From NCBI RefSeq assembly GCF_009796865.1, contig NZ_CP047028.1, forward strand, positions 2,356,001-2,420,000: a stretch of 64,000 nucleotides of DNA, given 5' to 3'. The notes under the pieces were generated by a model. That model was not told the origin of the DNA. It ran no database searches and was given only the letters and a program-made list of their open reading frames with translations. Below are positions 1 to 9,099 of this stretch, in pieces (position 1 is the stretch's first letter; every line of letters begins with the position of its first letter). The position numbers were made by a program, and so were the translations under genes. The stretch comes from Formosa sp. L2A11 (GTDB lineage Bacteria > Bacteroidota > Bacteroidia > Flavobacteriales > Flavobacteriaceae).

Positions 1-773
1 GTTCCTACAGCTTTACCGTCAATAATATCTAAGATGGTATTTTCGCTTTTTCCGTTGGCTATAATCGTAGGAATGTTTTTTCTAGCTGATTGTTTGGCGT
101 AGTTTAGTTTAGATAACATACCACCTCGGCCTTCAGCTTCACCTTTTTTAGTGTCGCTAATAAAGTGATTTATATTTTCGTTAATTCCAACTTCTTCAAC
201 TAAAGAAGAATCTTCTGAATTTGGGTTTCCGTCGTATAAACCATCAATATCTGTTAAGATAATTAATTTGTCGGCATCAATCATTTCAGCAATTAAACAA
301 GCTAACTCATCATTGTCCGAAAACATGGCGTGCGATAAGGAAACGGTATCATCTTCATTCGCAATCGGAATAACGCCTTCTGATAATAAGTTTTCGTAAC
401 AGTTTTTCATATTACGACGGTGTTCACCAGGGTCAAAATCATTTTTAGTTGGTAAAACCTGAGCACATTTCATACCATAATCATGAAAAATATTATAGTA
501 TAAACGCATCATTCTTGGTTGTCCGATAGCAGAATACACTTGTCTTCTGGAGGCTTTATCCTTAATGTCTGTGTGTCCTAAAACTTCCATTCCTGCAATT
601 ACAGAACCAGAAGATACAAGTACAGTAATAATATCTCGCTCGTAAAGTTCTGCGATTTGCGCGACTAAACGATCCAGTACAGGTCTTACAATTCTGTTGT
701 CTCTATTTGTCATTACGTTGGTTCCAACTTTAATGACAATACGTTGTTTGTATTTCTTATTTGTCTTTTCCAA
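1..773 (-). CDS. proB: Glutamate 5-kinase, 3' end cut by window edge
   Basis: Phosphorylates L-glutamate to glutamyl-5-phosphate, the first step of proline synthesis in the cytoplasm. The minus-strand translation starts with the amino-acid-kinase motif VIKVGTN and contains VSSGSVIAG, NEDDTVS, TDIDGLY and a GEAEGRGGM segment, all in family order. About 257 codons are visible; flavobacterial ProB proteins without a PUA domain are about this long, so little should be missing. The start must be TTG at 773-771: an in-frame TAG lies two codons upstream, and the first in-frame ATG lies after the VGT motif. The start overlaps the 3' end of proC by 17 bases, so the two genes are probably translationally coupled, with proC first. 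Confidence 0.93.
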   Translation of the reverse strand, partial: MEKTNKKYKQRIVIKVGTNVMTNRDNRIVRPVLDRLVAQIAELYERDIITVLVSSGSVIAGMEVLGHTDIKDKASRRQVYSAIGQPRMMRLYYNIFHDYGMKCAQVLPTKNDFDPGEHRRNMKNCYENLLSEGVIPIANEDDTVSLSHAMFSDNDELACLIAEMIDADKLIILTDIDGLYDGNPNSEDSSLVEEVGINENINHFISDTKKGEAEGRGGMLSKLNYAKQSARKNIPTIIANGKSENTILDIIDGKAVG

Positions 774-1563
774 GTTCTATAGCTCTATTAAAGGCAGCAA
801 AAGCAGCCTCTTTTATTAATTCATTTACATTATTATTATCCATGCTATCTATAGCAGCACGTGTTGTTCCGCCTTTAGAGGCTACACGTTCAATCCAATC
901 GTTTGGAGAAATGTTATCTTGATTAAATAAGTCTATTGCTCCAGTGAAGGTTTGAGTGACTAATGTTTTTGAGTTTTCTTCCGAAAATCCCATTTGTAAT
1001 GCTGCTTCCATCATGCTTTGCATGAAGTAGAATACGTAAGCAGGACCGCTTCCTGATATTCCTGTAGATGCATCTATAAAGTTTTCGTTACTTACTTGTA
1101 TAGATTTTCCTGTAGTATTTAATAAGTTTTCAATGGTTAAAAGTTCTTCTTTAGAGACCCCTTCTGAAGCTGTGTAAGATGTTAAACCTTTTCCTACTTT
1201 AGCAGGTAAGTTTGGCATAGTACGAACCACTTTATCTAATTTTAAAGCTGTTTTTATATGGTTTATAGTAACTCCAGCCATTAAAGAGACTACAATTTGT
1301 TCTTTAGTGACTAAAGGCAATATTTTGCTAAATAAATCGTCTGCATGGTATGGTTTTACCGCTAAAAAAATTAAATCTGCTTGAGGGATACAATCTTTAG
1401 GATCTTTGAAGGCTTCGAAATGTGGGATTTTATTTAAACTCTCGATTTTCTCATCGGTGTTTTCTAAAATCATGATTTTTTTATCCTTAAGAAGCTTAGA
1501 TTTAGACATCGCTTCGGCATAGGTTAAACCCATATTTCCCGCTCCAATTACTAATAGTTTCAT
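757..1563 (-). CDS. proC: Pyrroline-5-carboxylate reductase
   Basis: Reduces pyrroline-5-carboxylate to proline with NAD(P)H, the last step of proline synthesis. The 268-residue protein has the N-terminal Rossmann motif GAGNMG (residues 7-12), the AVKP segment and the C-terminal family signature around GSGPAYVF and GGTTRAAIDSM. The length is normal. It is the promoter-proximal gene of a minus-strand proC-proB pair; the proB start lies inside its 3' end. proA is not in the window and could lie beyond the left edge. Confidence 0.95.
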   Translation of the reverse strand: MKLLVIGAGNMGLTYAEAMSKSKLLKDKKIMILENTDEKIESLNKIPHFEAFKDPKDCIPQADLIFLAVKPYHADDLFSKILPLVTKEQIVVSLMAGVTINHIKTALKLDKVVRTMPNLPAKVGKGLTSYTASEGVSKEELLTIENLLNTTGKSIQVSNENFIDASTGISGSGPAYVFYFMQSMMEAALQMGFSEENSKTLVTQTFTGAIDLFNQDNISPNDWIERVASKGGTTRAAIDSMDNNNVNELIKEAAFAAFNRAIELGKDK

Positions 1564-1935
1564 TATGTTATTTTTATGATTAAAATTAATGATAGGGGTA
1601 AACTAGTAAAATATATGAATTATCAAAATCTGAGTAATTTAATGCCTTTTTTGAGGCGTTTTTTATGTTATTAAAAGTGTTTTGCTAGTTTTTTTGTGAA
1701 TTTTGTAATAGGTCGTCTTTATAGTTGGTATAGATAAACTCTATGTTAAAGTGTTGAAATAGAGCCTTTTTTAAACCTTTTTTTAATGCTTAAATAAGGC
1801 TTTCTAATAACTTGTTTTTGATTGAAATAAAGATGTAAAAAAATGTTTGTCTTTTATTTATAAAAGGAAGCATATTCTGTTTTTATAAATAAATTGATTT
1901 AAGACTGAAGTATGAATATGCAGTGCTTTTTTATA
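1564..1935. other. Intergenic gap, 372 bp
   Basis: No credible gene. AT-rich leader between proC and the SGNH-like gene. A short hairpin around 1644-1657 (GCCT...AGGC) is followed by a T-run on the plus strand, but no plus-strand gene ends here, so I do not call it a terminator. Confidence 0.4.
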
Positions 1936-2817
1936 CTATAAATTGTTTTTAGTCGCATTATATAAATTTTCAGTAAATACTTTAGCACCTTTGTTGTTTA
2001 AATGACCACAATTATAAAATAACTCATCATTATAATTTTTAGATAAATCAATTAGCTCAGGAATTTTTTCTTTTAATTTAGTTATGTAATCTAAGTTTTG
2101 TGTTTTACTAGAATACGGAGAAATAAATAGAGTTAATTTTATTTTATTGTTTTTACAAAGATCAATTATTTCATTGAGTATGATGTTATTTTTACTGATA
2201 CTTGTTGGTAAGCTTAGGTTAGAATGTAGAAGTTTATTTCCATACTTTGGAGTAAATCCTATTTTGGGGTCTACACGTGGTTTTTTATTCATAAGAGAAA
2301 AGAAAAGTTCTCTAAACCCAATTTTAGGATCGTTTATTGCGTATCTATAAAAAGGAATATATTTTAATTTTTGATAATTACTAAAATATTTTTGAAGATG
2401 TTTATTTATAATTTTATTTTTAAAAAAAGGCATTGCTTCAGATGTTGAAATGTTTGAAGGTTTTTCATTTTCAAAATTAGAATCAATTTGTAAAAACAGA
2501 TTAGAAATTTTATTTTTTTGCGATAAAAGTAATTTAAGTTGCAATAAATTATCATTTAAGCCTGCACCTTCTGCACCTAAATTGATTGTCTTTTTATTAG
2601 ACAGACTATTGAATAATTTAGTATCTACATGATTGGCAACCCTTGATGATCCAATAAATACAATATCAAAATTTTGATTTGTTGTATTAAGAATATATTG
2701 TAGCTTATTTCTAGGGTTAGAATTTAAATATATCTGAGTATAAACATAATCAGAAATGTATAATAGCCCTATAAATAGGATAGAAAGAAATATTATATAT
2801 TTAATAAATTTTTTCAT
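1936..2817 (-). CDS. SGNH/DltD-like membrane-anchored protein (MBOAT partner)
   Basis: Likely an accessory hydrolase or transferase that moves acyl groups onto an extracytoplasmic glycan with the adjacent MBOAT protein. One N-terminal membrane segment (about residues 5-22) is followed by a block-I-like motif IGSSR (Ser57 or Ser58 as candidate nucleophile), a block-II-like NLGAEGAGLND and a C-terminal GHLNNKGA (His272). This is the general order in SGNH, AlgJ/AlgX and DltD families. The usual Asp of DxxH reads Asn269. It lies 6 bases downstream of the MBOAT gene on the same strand, so they form a two-gene operon. The substrate is unknown. Confidence 0.7.
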   Translation of the reverse strand: MKKFIKYIIFLSILFIGLLYISDYVYTQIYLNSNPRNKLQYILNTTNQNFDIVFIGSSRVANHVDTKLFNSLSNKKTINLGAEGAGLNDNLLQLKLLLSQKNKISNLFLQIDSNFENEKPSNISTSEAMPFFKNKIINKHLQKYFSNYQKLKYIPFYRYAINDPKIGFRELFFSLMNKKPRVDPKIGFTPKYGNKLLHSNLSLPTSISKNNIILNEIIDLCKNNKIKLTLFISPYSSKTQNLDYITKLKEKIPELIDLSKNYNDELFYNCGHLNNKGAKVFTENLYNATKNNL

Positions 2818-2823
2818 TCGAAT

Positions 2824-4260
2824 TTAAAATTGAAAGTATATAAAATCAGCGACTTTAGAATATACACCAAATGTTACCAAGCCTAACAGAGTTAGAACTA
2901 TTTTAATATTAATCCATTTGCCAAAAAAAGGATGTTCTTTTTCTCTTGAATTCCATTCAATAATTATAAATAAAGATATTAAGACCATTAATTCTGGAGT
3001 ATAGCGCTCTGTAGCTAAATATTGTATACCTCCTTTAAAATTGAATGAGAATAAATTTTTGATGTATTCTAAACCATTAGAAACAGTATTTATTCTGAAA
3101 AAAATCCATCCAATGAGAATTAATAAAAAAGTAAAGGACATTGATAATAACTCTTTAAAACTAGGGAAAATTTTACCAGAAGAAACAGTATCAAGGTTTT
3201 TTCGATTTTTCTTAGTTAAGAATAATGGGATAAAGTAAATAGCATTTAAAATTCCCCAAATGATAAATGTCCAATTAGCCCCATGCCAAAAACCACTAAC
3301 TAAAAATATTATAAAAATATTTCTAAAACTTAAAATTTTAGATACTTTACTTCCTCCTAATGGAATGTATAAATAGTCTCTAAACCAGGTAGACAAAGAA
3401 ATGTGCCATCTTCTCCAAAATTCAGCAATATCTCTAGAAAAATATGGATATCTAAAATTTGTCATCAAATTAAAACCAAATAATTTAGATGTCCCAATTG
3501 CAATATCAGAATAACCACTAAAATCTCCATAGATTTGAAAAGCAAAATAGATGGCTCCTAAAAGTAAACTGATAGAATTCATGTTTTGATAATTTGAGAA
3601 AATTTCATCAACATATATAGCACAAGAATCTGCTATTACTACTTTTTTAAATAATCCCCATAATATTAAATGAACACCATTTATTGCTTTATCACTGTTA
3701 AAAGTTCTTTTATTGTAAAATTGGGGCAATAAATTAGTAGCTCTTTCTATAGGTCCAGCAACTAATTGAGGAAAGAAACTTACAAATGCAGTAAACGCTA
3801 TTAAATCATTTGTAGGTGTTAGCCTTTTTTTATAAACATCAATTGTATAGCTTAGAGTTTGAAAAGTGTAGAAACTAATTCCTACAGGTAAAATAATGTT
3901 TAAAGAGTTAAGTTTCAATTCCGATCCAAAAAATGTAAAGGCAGTAATAAAGTTATCAATAAAGAAATTGTAATATTTAAAGAATCCTAGAAAACCAATA
4001 TTTATTAGAATGCTTGTCCATAGTAAAAGTTTTCTTTTTTTTAGATTATTCTCTGTTCCTAATTTTTTACCGATAGAAAAATCTATAAGTGTACTAAATA
4101 ATATTAATGATAAAAATTTCCAATCCCACCAACCATAAAATATATAACTAGCAATAACTATTAATAAATTTTGTTGTTTTAAATTTTTATTAACAATAAA
4201 CCAATAAAGTATAAAAATTAAAGGTAAGAATATAGCAAAATCTATAGAGTTAAAAAGCAT
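2824..4260 (-). CDS. MBOAT-family O-acyltransferase (AlgI/DltB-like)
   Basis: Polytopic inner-membrane enzyme that in AlgI/DltB relatives passes acetyl or other acyl groups across the membrane to an exported polymer. The 478-residue sequence has about ten hydrophobic segments. It carries the MBOAT hallmarks RRWHISLSTWFRDYLYIPLG and GFWHGANWTF, with the invariant His near residue 326, plus an upstream FPQLVAGPIERA segment. The length matches AlgI-type proteins. It is first in an operon with the SGNH-like gene. No alginate or capsule genes lie nearby, so the acceptor polymer cannot be named. Confidence 0.88.
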   Translation of the reverse strand: MLFNSIDFAIFLPLIFILYWFIVNKNLKQQNLLIVIASYIFYGWWDWKFLSLILFSTLIDFSIGKKLGTENNLKKRKLLLWTSILINIGFLGFFKYYNFFIDNFITAFTFFGSELKLNSLNIILPVGISFYTFQTLSYTIDVYKKRLTPTNDLIAFTAFVSFFPQLVAGPIERATNLLPQFYNKRTFNSDKAINGVHLILWGLFKKVVIADSCAIYVDEIFSNYQNMNSISLLLGAIYFAFQIYGDFSGYSDIAIGTSKLFGFNLMTNFRYPYFSRDIAEFWRRWHISLSTWFRDYLYIPLGGSKVSKILSFRNIFIIFLVSGFWHGANWTFIIWGILNAIYFIPLFLTKKNRKNLDTVSSGKIFPSFKELLSMSFTFLLILIGWIFFRINTVSNGLEYIKNLFSFNFKGGIQYLATERYTPELMVLISLFIIIEWNSREKEHPFFGKWINIKIVLTLLGLVTFGVYSKVADFIYFQF

Positions 4261-4418
4261 GAAAAAAGATAAACTTAATTATTATTAATATGTTTGCTAA
4301 AGTATATAAAAACAGATAATAATTTATCTTGATTGTAATATATATAACTTTATTTTTTCATGCATATCGATATGATAATTGGTTAAATATTAAATATTAA
4401 TATCAATCTGTTTTTTTT

Positions 4419-4449
4419 AAAAGGTTTAGCTTGAACAGCTAAACCTTTT
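4419..4449 (-). terminator. Hairpin terminator behind putA
   Basis: Perfect 13-bp inverted repeat AAAAGGTTTAGCT / AGCTAAACCTTTT with a 5-base loop, 20 bases past the putA stop. The stem ends in TTTT on the minus strand; the plus strand has a longer T-run. It probably ends the putA transcript. Confidence 0.75.
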
Positions 4450-4468
4450 ATTTTTTTAATGAATCTAT

Positions 4469-7400
4469 TTAATTTTCGCCCATTAAATTTCCATATCTGT
4501 GGTAATTATAAGAAATACTTTGCTCTGTTAAGTAGTTAAGTAATTCAAAACGACCATTAATATTAGGGGTTCTGTCATATAAATGAACATGATTTTTATG
4601 TAGCATAACTTTAAAAGTATCTGTTACTGTATTTGTAATGGATCTGAAACATGTATTGAAGTTTATAGCTGATTCTAATGCTGTCCAATCATCAATTTTA
4701 ACCAAAACATCATCAAATGTCCAATCTATATTTTCAGTTGTAATAAATTCTACTTTAGTTTTCAAAACAGAACAGGCAGTTGAAACCATTTCTATGTGCT
4801 CTTTTAATGTATCTTTTCCTACCAATACCATAACTTTTTCAGATTTTAGATATCTGCACGTATTATGTTGTCCTCTAATTTTAGAGTAATCTATTTCTTT
4901 ATTAAAATGCCCTAGATAACTACGCATATAATTATCTTCAATTTTACTAATATCAATATCTTGAGATTCTAAGTTCAAGAACTGACGTACGTAATTAACG
5001 CCTCCTGCTTTCATTCCAAAACCATAACAAGATGCCTTCATACCTCCAAAGGGTTGGCGTTGTACAATAGCTCCGGTAGTACCACGGTTTATATATAAGT
5101 TACCTGCTTTAATGTGGTTTTTCCAATAATTAATTTCTTCTGGAGCCAGTGATTCTATACCGCTAGTTAAACCGTATTTTACATTATTAACTTTTTCTAT
5201 CGCATCATATAATCCTTCAGATTGCATAACAAAAAGAATGGGACCAAATAATTCATTTTTATAACCATAATCATCAGTAGTAATACCCCATTTAACGCCT
5301 GGTTTTAATAAATAATCGCCAGTAAGCTCTGGTTTAACTAACCAATCTTCATCTTTTGTGTTATCTATTACGTGTTTAATGCGTTCGTTAATAGGAACAG
5401 CTAAAGGCCCTATTTGAGTGTGAAAATCCCAAGGTTTTCCATAAATACGACTTTCTACAGCATCTTTTAAAAGGGTTTTAAAATGAATATCATCAAATAC
5501 TTCTTTTTCTAAAATTAGTAGCGATGTTGCCGAACATTTTTGCCCCGTATTTCCAAAGGCAGATTGCACTACGTTTTTTATAGCCTGATCTCTATCTGAT
5601 AAAGCACTAACAATTATAGCATTTTTTCCTCCAGTTTCTGCAAACAGATTTAAATCTGGATTTCTGTTTAGTAAAAATTGAGCAGTATCTGTACCTCCCG
5701 TAAGTATAACAGCATCGAACACGTTATCTTTCGTTAAATAAGCGTCAAGGTTAGATTCTTGTGTTGGTAAAAAAGAAAACGCATCTTTAGGAACTCCAGC
5801 TTCCCATAAACATTGACTAATTAAATACGCACAAGCAGCAGCATTTTGAGAAGGTTTTAAAATAACTCTTTTACCCGCAGCAAGAGATGCTAGAACACCA
5901 CCAATTGGAATAGCGATAGGGAAATTCCATGGCGATAATACAAGGTTTATTCCTGAACACACATAAGCGGTTCGTTCTTCTTCAATATCAAGAATATTCT
6001 GTGCATAGAAATTAGCAAAATCTATGGCTTCGGAAACTTCAACATCAACTTCTGGTACTGTTTTTCCTAATTCTTCAACGGCAACACCAATTAAATCACC
6101 TCGACGTTGTTCCATTAAAACACCAGCAGTTCTTAAAATAGCAGCTTTATCGGCAGTAGGCATTTCGTACCAAGCAGAAGAAGCTTCTATGGTTTGTTTA
6201 TAATCATCTGCATCTGCAAGTTCGTATTTCCAAGGTAATTCACCATTCCAGTTATTTTGGCTTACAATTTCGCGCGTTTTTATAGGTAAATTTCCAACGA
6301 CCTGAATGAGATCTCCAACAATTTCAGTGGGTTTTGCCCAACGTGCCTTTACATTTTTAATCCATTTTCGGTTTGCTTCAACTGTCCAATCTGTATCTGG
6401 TACATTTTCAAATTGTCTCTGTAATTTAATTTCTTGATTAGCTCTATTTTGAATTCGATTAGGCGTTGTTTTTACAAAATCCATTTTAGCTACAGATTCT
6501 AAGAAAAGCTGTTTTAACTCGTGCCATTTATCAGAATTAATATCTAAATTGTAACCTTCTCTTAAAAAATTTCCAGCTTGTGTACCTTCATCAAGTCTTC
6601 TAACTAAATAAGCAATGGCATTGTTATAATCTTTTCTTTTAACTATTGGAGTGTATAATACAACGCTATGGCCTCGACTAACAATTTCCATAACCGTACC
6701 ATGCGCAACACCTTCAAGCATTTCAAAATCTACAGTGCCTTTAATATCTTCACTATCCACTAAATTAATAGCAAACGCTAGATCAAAAATATTATGAGAC
6801 GCAATACCCACGTTTAAAGCGTGCGATTTATCCTTTCTTAAAAGTTGGCTAACTATTCTTTTATAATTGGCATCTGTTTCAAGTTTAGAAGAATATGTTG
6901 CTAATGGCCATTCGCGCATAGACGCTTCTGTAAGTTCCATTTCTAAATTTGCACCTTTTACAATTCTTACTTTAACAGGAGAACCTCCATTTGCAACACG
7001 TTGCACGGCCCAATCTTGGAGTTTACAAATTTCATTAAATGCATCTGGTAAATATGCTTGTATAACAATACCAGTTCTTAATGTTTTAAATTCTGGTAAT
7101 TCTAATGTTTTCTTGAATGTATCGAGTGTAATTGTTAAATCTCGATACTCTTCCATATCTAAATTTATAAATTTTTGTTTCCCTGTTTCTTTTTCAATTT
7201 TTAAAACCTCTCTATAAAGAATAGATAGTTTTTCTACTAAAATATCGACAACAGCTTCGTAAGCTATAGATTCTATTTGAGAATATATTGTAGAGGCTTT
7301 AACAGAAATATAATCTACATTTTTTTCGTTTAGAAGATTACAATAAGATTCTATTCTTTTTTCGGCTTCATCTTCACCAATTAAAGCTTCTCCAATAAGG

Positions 7401-7837
7401 TTTACATTCAGTTGTATATGTTGTTCTTTTCTTTTTTGGTAATGGTCTTTGTATTTTTTATCCCCTAAGAAAAACACAATAGGGCTTGTTACGTCTTGTA
7501 CTTGGCGTAACATTAATGGCACACTAATAGATGGTAATTTATACCCAATAATATTAAATAAACGCACTAAACCGCGTTCTTGAGTGCTAAATAAATCTTC
7601 GTAAGCATCTGAGCTTTTAAAAAGACTATGTACAAACGTCCCTATCCTGGCATAATTTTTACTTCTAAAAGCAATATCTAATAGTTTGATTAAGAAAATT
7701 TTACCTTCTGCAGATTTAATAATAGCACCTAAGCGTTTTGCAAAAGGATTGGTTGGTGCTTTTCGTCTAGGCTTCTGTAACTCTTTTGCTGTTTGAAGGA
7801 CCTGATCGATTTGTTTACTTGAAAGTTTAAAACCCAT
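4469..7837 (-). CDS. putA: Bifunctional proline dehydrogenase / P5C dehydrogenase
   Basis: Oxidises proline to glutamate in two steps, with FAD then NAD, giving carbon, nitrogen and electrons to the quinone pool. The N-terminal half (about residues 60-450) is the proline dehydrogenase barrel, with the RIVKGANLEMELTEAS region and the RLDEGTQAGNFLREGY tail typical of FAD and substrate binding. The middle (about 530-980) is an aldehyde dehydrogenase with NFPIAIPIGG, AETGGKNAIIV and the nucleophile in NTGQKCSAT. A ~120-residue tail follows. There is no N-terminal ribbon-helix-helix DNA-binding domain, so it is not self-regulating as in E. coli. Single gene with its own terminator. Confidence 0.95.
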   Translation of the reverse strand: MGFKLSSKQIDQVLQTAKELQKPRRKAPTNPFAKRLGAIIKSAEGKIFLIKLLDIAFRSKNYARIGTFVHSLFKSSDAYEDLFSTQERGLVRLFNIIGYKLPSISVPLMLRQVQDVTSPIVFFLGDKKYKDHYQKRKEQHIQLNVNLIGEALIGEDEAEKRIESYCNLLNEKNVDYISVKASTIYSQIESIAYEAVVDILVEKLSILYREVLKIEKETGKQKFINLDMEEYRDLTITLDTFKKTLELPEFKTLRTGIVIQAYLPDAFNEICKLQDWAVQRVANGGSPVKVRIVKGANLEMELTEASMREWPLATYSSKLETDANYKRIVSQLLRKDKSHALNVGIASHNIFDLAFAINLVDSEDIKGTVDFEMLEGVAHGTVMEIVSRGHSVVLYTPIVKRKDYNNAIAYLVRRLDEGTQAGNFLREGYNLDINSDKWHELKQLFLESVAKMDFVKTTPNRIQNRANQEIKLQRQFENVPDTDWTVEANRKWIKNVKARWAKPTEIVGDLIQVVGNLPIKTREIVSQNNWNGELPWKYELADADDYKQTIEASSAWYEMPTADKAAILRTAGVLMEQRRGDLIGVAVEELGKTVPEVDVEVSEAIDFANFYAQNILDIEEERTAYVCSGINLVLSPWNFPIAIPIGGVLASLAAGKRVILKPSQNAAACAYLISQCLWEAGVPKDAFSFLPTQESNLDAYLTKDNVFDAVILTGGTDTAQFLLNRNPDLNLFAETGGKNAIIVSALSDRDQAIKNVVQSAFGNTGQKCSATSLLILEKEVFDDIHFKTLLKDAVESRIYGKPWDFHTQIGPLAVPINERIKHVIDNTKDEDWLVKPELTGDYLLKPGVKWGITTDDYGYKNELFGPILFVMQSEGLYDAIEKVNNVKYGLTSGIESLAPEEINYWKNHIKAGNLYINRGTTGAIVQRQPFGGMKASCYGFGMKAGGVNYVRQFLNLESQDIDISKIEDNYMRSYLGHFNKEIDYSKIRGQHNTCRYLKSEKVMVLVGKDTLKEHIEMVSTACSVLKTKVEFITTENIDWTFDDVLVKIDDWTALESAINFNTCFRSITNTVTDTFKVMLHKNHVHLYDRTPNINGRFELLNYLTEQSISYNYHRYGNLMGEN

Positions 7838-8014
7838 GTATATTATTGTTTTGGAAAAATGAAATTAGGAAAAAAACGAGACTTAATAACAAAAAATTGT
7901 AGTCTTAATTTTTGCAATTGAAAAATGATACTAAAAACTTGATAATTGAAGTTGAAAAGAAGATTTTGGTTCTTTGTTTAAGTTTCAGATTTTCAGATAG
8001 GAAGTTCGATTTTA

Positions 8015-8470
8015 TTAACTTTCATGCAGAGACACTCTAATTACTTTGCTATTTTTAAAATAAATATCTAACACATCTGGATCGATATTAAAGAACCCAG
8101 GCGTAAAACCAAGGTTATACCCAATGTGATTGTCGTTATATACATAAAAATCTGTACCTAATAAGTCCGAAACTTCTGCTTTAGATTTTCCTATAAGTAT
8201 GTTACTTTCAATAATATCTTTAGACATTTTGTAACGTTCTTCAGTATTCGTTTCCCAATGCAATTTGCTAAATTCATGTGTAGGATAATAAGAAGCTAAT
8301 GCCATCCATAGAAATATTACACCAATATATAATAGCGGACTTAAAATAAAAGTAGGAAATAAAGCCATGTATTTCTGGTTTTTACGCGTACCTATATTTA
8401 GTTTATTTAATCCCCATTTAGAGATGAAAAAACAAGGAATGACTAGAATAAGTACGAATATGAGACTCAT
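8015..8470 (-). CDS. Small membrane protein with BamE/SmpA-like tail
   Basis: Hypothetical, 151 residues. Two hydrophobic segments (about 2-17 and 35-63) are followed by a soluble part containing IGKSKAEVSDLLG, which resembles the helical start of BamE/SmpA-like domains, and a strand-rich end (DVLDIYFKNSKVIRV) as in that fold. Such domains often occur in envelope-associated proteins. The gene stands alone between putA and the metal island. The function is not known; the domain match is by eye. Confidence 0.6.
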   Translation of the reverse strand: MSLIFVLILVIPCFFISKWGLNKLNIGTRKNQKYMALFPTFILSPLLYIGVIFLWMALASYYPTHEFSKLHWETNTEERYKMSKDIIESNILIGKSKAEVSDLLGTDFYVYNDNHIGYNLGFTPGFFNIDPDVLDIYFKNSKVIRVSLHES

Positions 8471-8590
8471 TTGTTATTGATTTTTTACTGCTTTAAAATA
8501 TGTAAAATTCTATTGCTCTTTTTGTTTTATTATTAGAAAATTAAGGCGCTTAAAAATAGTTTAAATTAAAATGACTAGTTTTGTATTCTA

Positions 8591-9004
8591 ATGAAAAGTA
8601 TTTTCCACAACATATTATCTGTTTCTATGGCCATTGTAGTCTTGTTATCTACAGTGTCTTTTAGCTTAGATATGCATTATTGTGGCGATACTTTGGTAGA
8701 TGTGGCTTTAAATACCAATGCAACAACTTGTGGTATGGATAGTATGCAGAGTTTGTCTTCAAAATCATCAATTACTAAAAAAGGATGTTGTACAGACCAT
8801 AAAGTGGTTGTAAACGGACAAGATGAATTGAATACATCTCCGAATCAATTGTCTGTAGATCATCAATTATTTTTAACTTCATTTGTATACGTTTATCATT
8901 CTTTATTCGAAACGTTACCAAAACAAATTACTCCATTCCAGGAGTATCATCCGCCTATACTCGTCTCCGATATTCAATTGGATTGCGAGATTTTCTTAAT
9001 CTGA
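8591..9004 (+). CDS. HYC_CC_PP family secreted protein
   Basis: 137-residue exported protein with an N-terminal hydrophobic signal (about 1-25). It has the motifs that name this family: HYCGD near residue 30, GCCTD near residue 77 and a proline-containing C-terminus (HPPILV). The family is frequent in Bacteroidota next to metal-efflux genes, and its His/Cys motifs suggest metal binding, though its role is unproven. It is the first gene of the plus-strand metal island, about 95 bases before the RND pump. Confidence 0.82.
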   Translation: MKSIFHNILSVSMAIVVLLSTVSFSLDMHYCGDTLVDVALNTNATTCGMDSMQSLSSKSSITKKGCCTDHKVVVNGQDELNTSPNQLSVDHQLFLTSFVYVYHSLFETLPKQITPFQEYHPPILVSDIQLDCEIFLI

Positions 9005-9099
9005 TTTTTTAAACAATAAAACACTGTTTTAACCATGAGTTAGAACAAAACTGCCTTGTGCGGTTCATTTTTCTATGTTTAATTGTTTATATATATATC

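Noticed and set aside
1644..1665. Hairpin with T-run on the plus strand upstream of proC
   Set aside because: The stem is only about 4 bp and no plus-strand gene ends here.
6867..7217. 116-codon frame antisense to putA
   Set aside because: A shadow of the putA coding strand, as are the other antisense frames inside large genes.
9058..9099. Upstream extension of the RND pump gene
   Set aside because: It adds 14 hydrophobic residues absent from CusA-type proteins and uses a non-ATG start; the ATG at 9100 begins the conserved N-terminus.
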